This document shows, piece by piece, positions 16,912-25,965 of a stretch of 64,000 bases of DNA. Source of the stretch: Ginsengibacter hankyongi. Its GTDB lineage: Bacteria; Bacteroidota; Bacteroidia; Chitinophagales; Chitinophagaceae. The stretch is taken from positions 2,117,501 through 2,181,500 of the forward strand of contig NZ_VYQF01000001.1 in NCBI RefSeq assembly GCF_008710285.1, given 5' to 3'. The notes under the pieces were generated by a model, which searched no databases, had not been told where the DNA came from, and was given only the letters and a program-made list of their open reading frames with translations. Made by a program: the position numbers and the translations under genes. Positions within the stretch are counted from its first letter, which is position 1. Every line of letters starts with the position of its first letter.

Positions 16912-17070
16912 CTAAACCGCGTTACGGCCTGTTACCAGGTTATAAATTATAGCGATAACTGCTATCACCAATAAAATATGAATTAGTCCGCCTGTGAAGA
17001 AACCTCCCAGGAAGGAGATGGCCCAAATTACGATGCAGATTACTGCAACAGTCCATAAGATGTTTGTCAT
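16912..17070 (-). CDS. lmo0937/DUF5670-type small membrane protein
   Basis: ATG at 17070 opens a 52-residue protein with two hydrophobic helices (ILWTVAVICIVIWAISFLGG and IHILLVIAVIAIIYNL) and a short basic end NLVTGRNAV. The pattern, with FFTGGLIHILLVIAVI in the middle, matches the small lmo0937-family membrane proteins common in Bacteroidota and often linked to stress conditions. The interval 16631-16911 downstream contains nothing else I recognise. Confidence 0.75.
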   Translation of the reverse strand: MTNILWTVAVICIVIWAISFLGGFFTGGLIHILLVIAVIAIIYNLVTGRNAV

Positions 17071-17443
17071 GTTTAAGAGTTTTAGGTTAAAAATGATTTG
17101 TTGTTATCTATACATATAAAAATCTGCCAAAAAAAATAGTTTATTGATAATCAACGGGTTAGATGCAGCGAAATCGATGCCTGCAAAAATATTTATTCCG
17201 AATAGGGGAAATAGATACTCAAAATGGAAACTTCGGGGGTAAATCGTAACTTAAAATTAATAGCTTCATTATTAAAAATCATTTATGCTTATAACCCTGT
17301 CTTCGTTACATAGTCAGCGATCATAGGATTATTCGGGTAGTCGTAATAGTTATACATGATTTACAGGATACCAGGTATCATTTTTATGATAGCACAGCCC
17401 GCTATTTTCTTACTTCTCATCAAAGATGGAAAGGATGTAAATA
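17071..17443. other. Gene-free interval
   Basis: No coding region is supported. A short piece at about 17178-17213 (GATGCCTGCAAAAATATTTA TTC) resembles the core of the dispersed repeats at 5550, 10760 and 15720, so it is probably a further decayed remnant. Confidence 0.4.
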
Positions 17444-17482
17444 AAATTGCCTGGTATTATTAGTTATAATACCAGGCAATTT
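17444..17482 (-). terminator. Strong hairpin terminator of the DUF2911 gene
   Basis: AAATTGCCTGGTATTAT and ATAATACCAGGCAATTT form a perfect 17-bp stem around a 5-base loop. It is placed 16 bases after the stop of the minus-strand DUF2911 gene, and A/T-rich ends flank it. Confidence 0.8.
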
Positions 17483-17498
17483 CAAAAAGCAAAGAGTG

Positions 17499-18041
17499 TT
17501 ATTTTATTGAAACCGGCACTTCCAGATTTTCCCAATCAAGGGCAAAGCCGTTGTTATCTATCACAAATTTCATTCGTTCGTTGAAACTTGCTGATTTAAC
17601 CGGCTTAACGGTTACGCGTAATACATCGCTGGCAGGCTCCTCGGTTGTACTTTCATCATTTTTTACACCCCACTGTCCCGTCTTGGAATTAAAAATAATC
17701 ACCCATTCTTTTTCTCCCGGTATAGTATATAAGCTATATTTTCCGGCAGGCAGATTTTTACCTTCCACCACGATATCCTTATCTGTTTCAAAAATAGTAG
17801 CTTCATTGGCTCCTGTCCGCCACACTTCGCCATATGGAACCAGCCCACCCCAAATCTTTCTTCCTTTCACCGCGGGGCTGCTGTAATCAACGGTAACAGT
17901 TGCTCCCGCTACTGTGCCGGTGGCAGTTGCCGGCGGGCTGGGCCGCTTCGATTTATCTTCAGCTTGCGCCAAAACAAGTGAGCTTATGAATACTCCTAAC
18001 AAGGCTAAGACAAGGCCTTTTGACACCATGATTTTTTTCAT
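17499..18041 (-). CDS. DUF2911 domain-containing secreted protein
   Basis: 180 residues with a signal peptide (MKKIMVSKGLVLALLGVFIS SLVLAQ). The body matches DUF2911: VTVDYSSPAVKGRKIWGGLV followed by PYGEVWRTGANEATIFETDK, LPAGKYSLYTIPGEKEWVII and WGVKNDE. The family is common in Bacteroidota and its function is unknown. It is monocistronic, ending in a strong hairpin terminator. Confidence 0.9.
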   Translation of the reverse strand: MKKIMVSKGLVLALLGVFISSLVLAQAEDKSKRPSPPATATGTVAGATVTVDYSSPAVKGRKIWGGLVPYGEVWRTGANEATIFETDKDIVVEGKNLPAGKYSLYTIPGEKEWVIIFNSKTGQWGVKNDESTTEEPASDVLRVTVKPVKSASFNERMKFVIDNNGFALDWENLEVPVSIK

Positions 18042-18843
18042 TGTTGTGAGTTTAATAGTTTAAATAATTATTTTTCAAAGAATAAAAGTAATCATTTCGG
18101 AACATGCTTTAACAAAGAAAAATGTGATTTATAAATCCTGGTCATCAATAATTTCAGCTTTTAAAAAACATTATGTTAATAAGCGATTCAAGGGCGCATA
18201 GTCCTCTTTCCCGTCCCGGCAATGTTTTCACAGTACACTTTCAATCATAATAAATCCCCTGTGAAACCCCGGCGCAACATCATTGATTTCTATTATATAA
18301 ATAGAATATAATTAACTTTTCCCGCCGGGAGATTTCGGGTAAACGTATCCGTTATATAAGAGATTTGAAGTGAAAATAACTCTTGAACTTCACCGGTACC
18401 GGTGATTCGGCGACTTTTTGTTGGTGGTTTGCTGATGTTTAATTTAAATCAATGCTGTTACTTCCTATCGTAACTCTATTCAATCATGTATTATATGCTC
18501 TTCCTTCTCTATTTCAAAGCTACCAGTTGACGCACGATTCCTCTACCGTTGAATAGGGTAGACGAAGTTGGAAAAAGAAATATTGTTAATTGCAATAAAC
18601 CAGTTAGATTCGATTAACGAAAACGACTGCTGTAGTATTTGGGAAATATACGTTGACAGGTGAGTATGGTTATGAAATCGTTGCCAGTATATCCACCATT
18701 AAAAACCTTGCTGATTCGAATTATTTGTTTTGTATGACTGCATCTTAATATTAATGCCCCTTCTGAAAAAGTAACCTGCTGCCGAAAAACCCGAAAATAG
18801 GGGTAAGCCGAAAACCTGTTAGAGTAGGCATAAAGCAAAAAAT
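18042..18843. other. 800-base gene-free interval
   Basis: No convincing gene. Bases 18238-18275 (ATAATAAATCCCCTGTGAAA CCCCGGCGC) resemble the outer end of dispersed repeat A at 5472-5500. A perfect 16-base palindrome is at 18390-18405. A minus-strand frame at 18614-18838 has no family features. Confidence 0.45.
18390..18405. repeat. 16-base perfect palindrome
   Basis: TCACCGGTACCGGTGA is fully self-complementary. It stands in a gene-free interval 439 bases before the DUF3237-like gene; it could be an operator or a repeat end. Confidence 0.4.
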
Positions 18844-19299
18844 ATGCGCACCATTGAAATGGGTAATCCTGTTTACGAATACACCGTAAACATTACCGAC
18901 ATACAGGAATACGGAGTAAGCTTTGAAGAACTGATGACTGGTAAAATACAACTCTCATCCGAAGGAGCAAGGTTTGATGTTCATTTTTCCGGTAAAGCAA
19001 GTGGCCCAAAACTTAGCGGCACAGTAACAGGAGTCGACTACTTACACATAAGGGCAGACGGCCGTTTCCAGCTTGACATGCATGCGGAAATAATAACACA
19101 AGACGGATCGAAAACTTCGCTTAAAGCTGATGGGATTGCTATACCCCGGAAAGACAGTAGCATCTCCGACCTGAGAGAGAACGTAACCTTATTCACTTCT
19201 TCAAAAGATTTTACATGGGTAAATACGATCCGGGTGTGGGGCGTGGGAACGGTGGATTTAGCCACGAAGGCTATTTATATAGCGGGCTATTCGGTTTAG
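18844..19299 (+). CDS. DUF3237-like protein
   Basis: 151 residues, no signal peptide. It has the DUF3237 beta-barrel pattern: an opening strand (PVYEYTVNITDIQEYGVSFE), the central ARFDVHFSGKASGPKLSGTV followed by GVDYLHIRADGRFQLDMHAE, and a late FTWVNTIRVWGVGTVDLATK segment that replaces the usual end. Function of the family is unknown. It precedes a permease gene by 63 bases; co-transcription is possible but not shown. Confidence 0.65.
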   Translation: MRTIEMGNPVYEYTVNITDIQEYGVSFEELMTGKIQLSSEGARFDVHFSGKASGPKLSGTVTGVDYLHIRADGRFQLDMHAEIITQDGSKTSLKADGIAIPRKDSSISDLRENVTLFTSSKDFTWVNTIRVWGVGTVDLATKAIYIAGYSV

Positions 19300-19362
19300 T
19301 ACAGGCAATAAAATCATCGGTAAATATTAAATCTTCATAACCCATTAAAAAGATCTTTTTAC

Positions 19363-20742
19363 ATGATCGCATTAGAAAATCCGGGTAACCCCATAAACAA
19401 GGAAATAAATTCTGACAATGCAACCAGCAATCAAGGTGAAGGCCTGAAAAGAGAGGTTGGCGTTTGGGGCATTTTTATTAATGTTATCAATAATACCATT
19501 GGAAGTGGTATATTTTTATTGCCAGCAATCGTAGCAGGTGCCCTCGGCAACGCCAGCATATTTGCCTACATCGCCTGTGGTTTACTTTTTTTGTTGGTAA
19601 TGTTGTGTTATGCAGAAATCAGCAGCCAGGTTACTTGCTCCGGCGGCTCTTATGCTTATATTGAAAAGGCTTTCGGCCCCTACGCAGGTTTTATTTCCAA
19701 TACCTTGTTCTGGTTTGGGGTGGGTGTATTTGTAACCGCTGCATTGGTGAATGGGTTTACCGATATTTTATCAGTAGCGTTCCCCATTTTTAATATTCCT
19801 TTTTACAGGGCGATGCTTTTCCTGGTACTCATTGGCTTTTCCGCTTATATAAACATCCGTGGTGTAAAACAGGGAATGAAGCTCATAAAACTGGTTACGC
19901 TTATAAAACTGGTACCGCTTTTTCTGCTCGTTGTAATCGGCTTTTGGGGATCAAAATTATCGAACCTTCGCATGGACCATCTACCATCATTTCAAAATTT
20001 AGGCGAAGTGTCGCTCGTATTATTTTTTGCTTTCGCCGGCGGCGAAACCGCATTGAATATAGGTGGCGAAATGAAAAACCCCAGCCGCACAGCACCTCTC
20101 GGAATTCTCTATGGCATGGTGGCAACTATCGTCATCTTCTGTTTTGTTCAATTAGCTGCCCAGGGCGTATTAGGTTCAGACCTTGCGAATTATAAGGAAG
20201 CGCCGTTGGCAGAAGTGGCTGATAAAGCTATCGGGCCAATCGGTCACACCATTGTTATTGTGGCCTCATTAGTTGCCATTTTTGGCATATTAAATTCTCT
20301 TCCATTAGCTTTCCCCAGGGTAATGTTGGCCGGAGCCGAGGACAAGTTACTACCCGGGTATCTTGCGAAAATTCATCCCAGGTTCGCTACGCCTGCCAAT
20401 GCAATTATTACCTTCTCGGTAATTGCTTTTTTTGTGGCCGTTTCAGGTGGCTTCAGGCAATTGGCAATAATTGTTTCAGCGTCCTTATTGCTGCTGTACG
20501 TTGGTGTTGTACTGGCAACTATAAAATTCAGGCTCAAAAAAAAGGTTGACCGACCAGGCACATTTAAAATCCCCGGGGGACTTATTATTCCTATTACGGC
20601 GCTGGTGGCACTTGGTTGTTTTATTATGCAATTGCAGGCAAAGGAGATAATAGGAATTACCGTATTCATCGGCGTTTTATCTATTATTTATTTCATCAGA
20701 ATCATAGCAGTTAGAAAACCGATTACCCAACCACAAAATTAA
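19363..20742 (+). CDS. APC superfamily amino acid permease
   Basis: 459 residues with about 12 membrane helices. The first helix carries the substrate-binding motif typical of the family (NNTIGSGIFLLPAIVAGALG), followed by CSGGSYAYIEKAFGPYAGFI and the helix-6 region VSLVLFFAFAGGETALNIGG EMKNPSR. These point to a proton-coupled amino acid transporter of the APC family, at the inner membrane. The specific substrate is not clear. The next start codon (20744) overlaps the end of this gene's region by one spacer base, but that gene is a truncated stump. Confidence 0.9.
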   Translation: MIALENPGNPINKEINSDNATSNQGEGLKREVGVWGIFINVINNTIGSGIFLLPAIVAGALGNASIFAYIACGLLFLLVMLCYAEISSQVTCSGGSYAYIEKAFGPYAGFISNTLFWFGVGVFVTAALVNGFTDILSVAFPIFNIPFYRAMLFLVLIGFSAYINIRGVKQGMKLIKLVTLIKLVPLFLLVVIGFWGSKLSNLRMDHLPSFQNLGEVSLVLFFAFAGGETALNIGGEMKNPSRTAPLGILYGMVATIVIFCFVQLAAQGVLGSDLANYKEAPLAEVADKAIGPIGHTIVIVASLVAIFGILNSLPLAFPRVMLAGAEDKLLPGYLAKIHPRFATPANAIITFSVIAFFVAVSGGFRQLAIIVSASLLLLYVGVVLATIKFRLKKKVDRPGTFKIPGGLIIPITALVALGCFIMQLQAKEIIGITVFIGVLSIIYFIRIIAVRKPITQPQN

Positions 20743-20743
20743 A

Positions 20744-20887
20744 ATGGAAGTCAATCAATCAACCAATAAAGAATTAGTACCAATCATTACAGCTTCAGCT
20801 GTAGGCACCATGATTGAGTGGTACGACTTCTATATTTTCGGGATTAAAAAGAAAAATAATAGCAAAAAATTTTGCCCATTGCATTAA
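20744..20887 (+). pseudogene. 5' stump of an MFS (metabolite:H+ symporter type) transporter gene
   Basis: ATG at 20744 encodes MEVNQSTNKELVPIITASAV then GTMIEWYDFYIFG, the highly conserved first helix of the MHS family of the major facilitator superfamily (ProP/ShiA-like). After FGI the sequence becomes unrelated and Lys/Asn-rich, and stops at 20887 after 47 codons; full members have about 430. The deletion endpoint is therefore near 20845. The start lies one base after the upstream permease stop, so the two transporters were once an operon. Confidence 0.75.
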
Positions 20888-20959
20888 AAGTTAGCGGCTC
20901 TAACGGTTACACGGATACGAGAAAATTACAATAGATATTTCGCAAATCAATAAAACAAC

Positions 20960-22135
20960 ATGGTGACCTCACTAACAAAAAACAGGATTGAATCAGTTGA
21001 CCTTTTAAAAGGGCTGGTGATGGTAATAATGGCGCTGGACCATATCAGGGATTATTTCCATTATTCAGCCAACTTTTTTGACCCTGCAGATCCAACCCAT
21101 ACTACGCTGGCCATTTTCTTTACAAGATGGATCACGCATTTTTGTGCACCCATTTTTTGTTTTCTTGCGGGGCTTTCAGCATTCTTTGCCGGCAGGAGAA
21201 AGACCAAAAACGAACTCTCCATGTTTTTAATTACACGTGGGCTGTGGCTGGTTTTTGTTGAATTAATCATCGTTGACTTCGCGTGGTATTTTGATATCCG
21301 GTTTAGGGCTTTCAATTTACAGGTCATATGGTCGTTAGGTGTAAGCATGATTGTGCTGGGAGTTCTTATTCATGTGCCGAGAAAGTTTTTGTTACCGTTA
21401 AGCTGTCTCGTTATTTTTGCTCATAACCTGCTTGACAATGTTCATTTTGGTGACAGTCTTTTATGGTCAATCATACATGAACGGCACTCATTTCCGTTTG
21501 GTGCCGATTCTCATTTGAACGTTGGGTATCCGCTGATTCCCTGGATCGCTGTGATGTCGCTGGGTTATTGCTTCGGCCCGTTTTACGACAAATCATTCGA
21601 TAGTACCAGGCGAAGAAAAATATTTAATATCATCGGGTTTTCTTCGTTAGCCCTCTTTATTATATTAAGAGGAATAAATTTGTATGGTGATCCTACGCCA
21701 TGGCAGCATTATAATACATTTTCAAAAGAACTCATTTCATTTTTAAACCCAGCCAAATATCCACCCTCACTTTTATATTTATTAATGACATTAGGTGCCG
21801 CTTTTATATTTCTTGCCAATAGCGAAAACCTGAGAGGGAAAGTGGTCAACTTCTTTTGTACTTTTGGGAGAGTACCTTTCTTTTATTATATCCTGCATCT
21901 TTATCTTCTTCATTTGACGGCTATGTTGTTCTCGCAGCTTTCTAGTTTCGGCTGGCGGCTATTTATTTTACCAAATTGGATTGGTCGTGTGCCGGCGATG
22001 AAGGGATACGGGTTCTCTCTCTGGGTTGTATATGCAGTTTGGATTGGACTTATTTCACTGCTATATCCTATCTGCAAAAAGTTTGATAACTATAAACAAA
22101 CCCATAAAGAAAAAAGATGGCTAAGTTATTTGTAA
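20960..22135 (+). CDS. DUF1624 (heparan-alpha-glucosaminide N-acetyltransferase-like) membrane protein
   Basis: 391 residues with about ten membrane helices. The opening RIESVDLLKGLVMVIMALDH followed by IRDYFH is the DUF1624 signature, with FTRWITHFCAPIFCFLAGLS next. This group is related to the acyltransferases that move acetyl groups across membranes to sugar substrates. The conserved His in MALDHIRD is the likely key residue by family analogy. Substrate unknown. It is followed after 34 bases by a YfcC-type carrier gene. Confidence 0.85.
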   Translation: MVTSLTKNRIESVDLLKGLVMVIMALDHIRDYFHYSANFFDPADPTHTTLAIFFTRWITHFCAPIFCFLAGLSAFFAGRRKTKNELSMFLITRGLWLVFVELIIVDFAWYFDIRFRAFNLQVIWSLGVSMIVLGVLIHVPRKFLLPLSCLVIFAHNLLDNVHFGDSLLWSIIHERHSFPFGADSHLNVGYPLIPWIAVMSLGYCFGPFYDKSFDSTRRRKIFNIIGFSSLALFIILRGINLYGDPTPWQHYNTFSKELISFLNPAKYPPSLLYLLMTLGAAFIFLANSENLRGKVVNFFCTFGRVPFFYYILHLYLLHLTAMLFSQLSSFGWRLFILPNWIGRVPAMKGYGFSLWVVYAVWIGLISLLYPICKKFDNYKQTHKEKRWLSYL

Positions 22136-22169
22136 ACAGGATATTAAAACAAATTACCAAAATTTAAGA

Positions 22170-23678
22170 ATGAAGATTATTAGACTCAAAAGTCTGCCCA
22201 CGCCACTTACATTAATGATGTTAGCAATTATTTTGGCCGCAATAACGACCTGGTTATTGCCTGCCGGGCAGTACAGTAAATTATCCGCGGATGGTAATAA
22301 GGGGTTTGTAATTTCTTCTGCGTCTGGCACGGTAACGTTGCCTTTCAGGCAACGAACACTCGACAGCCTCTCGATAAAAATTCTGCTGCAAAAATTTATA
22401 AATGGTGATATCCGCAAACCAATATCAGTTCCCAATACTTATCAAAAATTGGGAAACAGGCCGCAAGGGATTGTTCAAATTCTGCAGGCTCCTGTAAAAG
22501 GTATAATAGACAGCATTGATATTGTTTTATTTATTTTATTTATAGGTGGCTTTATGAGTGTTTTTAATAAAACTGGTGCCATGTTTAGGGGCGTAAAATA
22601 TTTAGCGCAGCGGATGAATGGCAAAGAAAGATTGTTGATCGTTATTTTGGTTTTTATCTTTTCCTTCCTTGGCGGCTCTTATGGCATGGACGTGGAGTCA
22701 ATTGTGTTTTATCCTGTGTTAGTGCCGCTTTTTATGGCTGCGGCATATGATGTAATGGTTCCGTTGGCCATTGTTTTTGGAGGTGCCGCTACTGGTTTTA
22801 TTGCGAGTTTTACCAATCCGTTTTCTGCTATCATTGCCTCGAACGCCGCCGGCATCAATTGGATCAACGGCCTTTATGAACGGCTTTTATTTTTTGGCAT
22901 TGCTACTACCTTGCTGGCGTGGTACATTCTCAGGTACGCAGCTAAAGTAAAAAAAGACCCTTTAAATTCCATTGTTTATAAAACAGATGGCATCACAAAA
23001 TCCCCTTTTGAAATGCAGGTAGATGCGGGAGAAATGCTGGTAAAATTAGGTACTAAAACAAAATTATTGTTGTTGATATTTATGCTCACGTTTACCAGCA
23101 TGATTGTAGGTATTGTATTTTTTAACTGGTGGACTACAGAGATGTCTGCCTTGTTTTTTGCCTCATCTATACTTGTAGCCATTATCGACCGGATGAAAGA
23201 AAAAACATTTGTGATGGAATTTGTAAAGGGCGCAGAAAATTTACTTTCGGTTGCATTAATAGTAGGGCTGGCAAGAGGTGTAACCATTGTTTTAAATGCC
23301 GGCCTTGTAGGGGACTCTATTCTTTTTTATGCTTCCAACCTGGTTCAACATTTTTCACCGGTCATTTTTATTTTACTCCTAATGCTGTTTTATTTTTTCT
23401 TTGCCATCCTGGTAAGTTCGTCGTCCGGCATGGCAGTACTTACAATGCCTATTATCGGGGCTTTGGCTATTATTATGAATATTCCGGGAAGGGAAATTGT
23501 AAATTCCTATTTATTCGGCATCGGCATTATGTTTTTAATTTCTCCCACAGGGTCAGTTTTCCCTGCTTTGCTTATGGTGCAGGTAAGCTATAAAGCCTGG
23601 CTGAAATTTATTACACCTTTCATCATTGTCTTATTTATTTTAAGCGCGCTTTTTTTAATAACAGGAATAAACTTTTAG
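22170..23678 (+). CDS. YfcC family transporter
   Basis: 502 residues, about 12 helices. The N-terminus (LPTPLTLMMLAIILAAITTW LLPAGQYS) and the motif LGGSYGMDVESIVFYPVLVP, then GAATGFIASFTNPFSAIIAS, match the YfcC/DcuC-related ion transporters. Helix 10-11 contains AILVSSSSGMAVLTMPIIGA. Members are thought to carry organic or amino acids; none is fixed here. It starts 34 bases after the DUF1624 gene and ends 22 bases before a small membrane protein gene, suggesting a three-gene operon. Confidence 0.87.
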   Translation: MKIIRLKSLPTPLTLMMLAIILAAITTWLLPAGQYSKLSADGNKGFVISSASGTVTLPFRQRTLDSLSIKILLQKFINGDIRKPISVPNTYQKLGNRPQGIVQILQAPVKGIIDSIDIVLFILFIGGFMSVFNKTGAMFRGVKYLAQRMNGKERLLIVILVFIFSFLGGSYGMDVESIVFYPVLVPLFMAAAYDVMVPLAIVFGGAATGFIASFTNPFSAIIASNAAGINWINGLYERLLFFGIATTLLAWYILRYAAKVKKDPLNSIVYKTDGITKSPFEMQVDAGEMLVKLGTKTKLLLLIFMLTFTSMIVGIVFFNWWTTEMSALFFASSILVAIIDRMKEKTFVMEFVKGAENLLSVALIVGLARGVTIVLNAGLVGDSILFYASNLVQHFSPVIFILLLMLFYFFFAILVSSSSGMAVLTMPIIGALAIIMNIPGREIVNSYLFGIGIMFLISPTGSVFPALLMVQVSYKAWLKFITPFIIVLFILSALFLITGINF

Positions 23679-23700
23679 GTGCAAACAAAAAAAACATAAA

Positions 23701-24336
23701 ATGGATAGAACATACAAATACCTCGGCTACTTTTTGCTTTTATTGATACCATTAATATTCGCAGGGTTTTACAGAAGCTATTTTCAACCATTCCCGAACT
23801 TCGGTGCAAACATAACTGTGTTTGTTCATCTCCATGCCTTTATTGCTTCTATTTGGGTATTGCTATTGATCGTTCAGCCTTTCTTAATTTTAAATAAAAA
23901 AAATGCTCTTCATCGTAAGGTAGGTAAACTCTCCTATTTCGTTTTTCCATTATTGATTGTATCATTCATTCCGCAAATACTAAAAATCATCCGTACGGAA
24001 GAGAGGGCCAATTTATTTTTTCCGCTGGGTGATGGGGTTCTATTAATTACATTTTATTCATTGGCGATCTACTACAGGAAAGAGAGTTCAAAACACATGC
24101 GTTACATGATTGCATCGGCACTGGTTTTACTAGGACCAACATGGGGACGAATAGGGGGAAGCCTTTTAGGGATGTCGGACCTGTTAACACAGAATGTGCA
24201 ATATGCAATTATATATTCGATATTAGCAGCTCTAACGTTGTATGATATTCGAAATAAGAATAATTATTTCCCATACTTATTTGCCATATTTGGTTTTATG
24301 CTTCACCAGGCAGTTTATTATTGGGTATTTCTTTAA
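23701..24336 (+). CDS. Six-helix integral membrane protein (DUF2306-like)
   Basis: 211 residues with six predicted helices. The second helix contains VFVHLHAFIASIWVLLLIVQ and there is a basic ALHRKVGKLSYFVFPLLIVS turn. His residues on helices, as in HLH and LHR, are reminiscent of haem b-binding membrane proteins and of DUF2306 proteins, but I cannot assign a cofactor with confidence. It is the third gene of the DUF1624-YfcC group. Confidence 0.6.
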   Translation: MDRTYKYLGYFLLLLIPLIFAGFYRSYFQPFPNFGANITVFVHLHAFIASIWVLLLIVQPFLILNKKNALHRKVGKLSYFVFPLLIVSFIPQILKIIRTEERANLFFPLGDGVLLITFYSLAIYYRKESSKHMRYMIASALVLLGPTWGRIGGSLLGMSDLLTQNVQYAIIYSILAALTLYDIRNKNNYFPYLFAIFGFMLHQAVYYWVFL

Positions 24337-24470
24337 ATTTTGGTGAATAGACAGTCGGTGATAATAATTTCCTGCCTGCTTTTGTGAGCTTACGGTTCCC
24401 GTTATACAAACAATTTTGTTATCATACATCGCATCTAACGGTGGCTTAAACGATAACGGGCCGGCACAAT

Positions 24471-24499
24471 AAAAAAGTGGTTCGTATAATGCGAACCAC
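24471..24499 (-). terminator. Rho-independent terminator of the PRC-barrel gene
   Basis: Read on the minus strand, GTGGTTCG, a 7-base loop and CGAACCAC form a perfect 8-bp stem followed by six T. It lies 36 bases after the stop of the PRC-barrel gene. Confidence 0.82.
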
Positions 24500-24534
24500 C
24501 GGGAATATGAATAAATTAAGATTACTTTAAAATT

Positions 24535-25200
24535 CTAATCAGTGTCTCTGATAATCTTCACTTTTCTTAAAAGGGACGGGTCTTTTTCATCAGGAATATA
24601 AGCGACGTTGCCGGCTTGTACCGTATCGCTATTACGTATCTTTTCATTATCAGTTAACTCTTTTTCTTTTTCATAAGTTCTGTTTTCTAATTTTTCCGCC
24701 ATCCTTCTCCTCTTTAACATCCGGGATTCGTCGTAGAATTCATTATTATAGAACGCTTCTCTTTCAGGATTGTTGGAAGCTTCAAAGTCGGCAAGTTTGT
24801 CTGCAGCTTTCGAATTATCGGGCATGAATACATCACGGATGTCTCTTTCTGTTTTGAATGTAATCTTGCCTTTTTTGTATTCTGGGAGTTTAGCGAGGTG
24901 CCCGACGGTTACATCAGGGAGATACACCACGTTTTCAGTTTGATCCAGTTCGGCCAGGCCTACCGGAATTATTACGTCCCGTGATAAAAGGTTCAGGGGC
25001 TTTCCGTCAAGATCTACAATAATATACCTCACTTTTTTGGAATAAACGTCAAAGAGAAGTTCTTTGATCTTTCCTATAGTTACTTCATTGGAGTTACGTA
25101 CTTTCCAGCCCCGAATGTCTGGTTCGCCTTTTACCATCTCGAAACCGCTTGAACGCAGTTCCTGCAGGTGGTCGTTAACAACTATTGTTTCTTTGTTCAT
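24535..25200 (-). CDS. PRC-barrel domain protein
   Basis: 221 residues, no signal peptide. Residues about 15-100 form a PRC-barrel (EPDIRGWKVRNSNEVTIGKI then KELLFDVYSKKVRYIIVDLD). The rest is charged, with a predicted helical stretch (EFYDESRMLKRRRMAEKLEN), and ends in a second beta segment (VAYIPDEKDPSLLRKVKI). PRC-barrel proteins of this two-part kind are common in Bacteroidota next to small stress-related membrane proteins; here a 72-residue membrane peptide gene lies upstream. A structural or stress role is plausible but unproven. Confidence 0.85.
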   Translation of the reverse strand: MNKETIVVNDHLQELRSSGFEMVKGEPDIRGWKVRNSNEVTIGKIKELLFDVYSKKVRYIIVDLDGKPLNLLSRDVIIPVGLAELDQTENVVYLPDVTVGHLAKLPEYKKGKITFKTERDIRDVFMPDNSKAADKLADFEASNNPEREAFYNNEFYDESRMLKRRRMAEKLENRTYEKEKELTDNEKIRNSDTVQAGNVAYIPDEKDPSLLRKVKIIRDTD

Positions 25201-25226
25201 GTTATAATGTTTTATAGGTTAAAAAT

Positions 25227-25445
25227 TTACGCGTGCGCAAATAGGGTGGTCCTTTTATTTACAAATAGATTTGAGTAATACAGCTTGCTGTGGACAGGAT
25301 ATGTTAGGGCATTTCCGGAGCCAGGCTTAATTCCTTTATTGTAATAATTAAGGTAATAATATAAGCCTGCCGTAATCAACAGGATAATAATAATCCATAC
25401 CCATAAATAATTTTTCTTCTTTTGTTGAACATGCAAATTGGCCAT
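25227..25445 (-). CDS. Small single-pass membrane protein
   Basis: 72 residues: a basic N-terminus (MANLHVQQKKKNYLWVW), one helix (IIIILLITAGLYYYLNYY, about residues 18-35) and a soluble tail. It ends 26 bases before the PRC-barrel gene on the same strand, so both are probably co-transcribed. I do not recognise a family. Confidence 0.6.
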   Translation of the reverse strand: MANLHVQQKKKNYLWVWIIIILLITAGLYYYLNYYNKGIKPGSGNALTYPVHSKLYYSNLFVNKRTTLFAHA

Positions 25446-25965
25446 AGTAGTTTATTTTATGTGAGGGTGAATGCTGATTGTTACAAAAAAAACAGCCGGA
25501 TAACAGAAGCAACCCTTACATTGATGGTATAAGAAAATCATGCCAGAACAGCTTGTCGTAAAGCTTTAATGTAAATATGACCAAATCAGTGTATTAACTG
25601 GTGATCTCCTGAAGAAAAATAGTAATTGGATTACAGGGGGAAGGTAACGGTGGGAATTAAATACCACGGATGTGGTTGTTCTAATTTCTTTCCTTTAACA
25701 GAATCAAGAACATTGCAAAGGGTTTTAGGCTCGTGCTTTTATTCAAGTCTTATCAATTATTAAAATCAGCTATTTTTTATTGCTTAAAGTTATCATTATT
25801 ATCCCTGATATTCAGTCAAATATCGTTTAGCGTACCCGGATGCGGAATGCATTGCCTTATCAGGTATTTACTTTTTATGATGTTTTTTTAAACATCCGAA
25901 CAAATAATAAAGATTCGCACCGTTATCTTCGCATACTTTTAAAGAGACAACATCATTAAATTGTA
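25446..25965. other. 520-base gene-free interval
   Basis: Divergent upstream regions of the small membrane protein gene and the cation exporter gene. I see no gene, repeat or RNA. A -7-like box TATCTTCG at 25924-25931 may serve the exporter gene, but no matching -33 box is present. Confidence 0.4.

Noticed and set aside
18614-18838. 74-codon minus-strand open frame
   Set aside because: Composition and hydrophobicity look random; no family features or supporting context.
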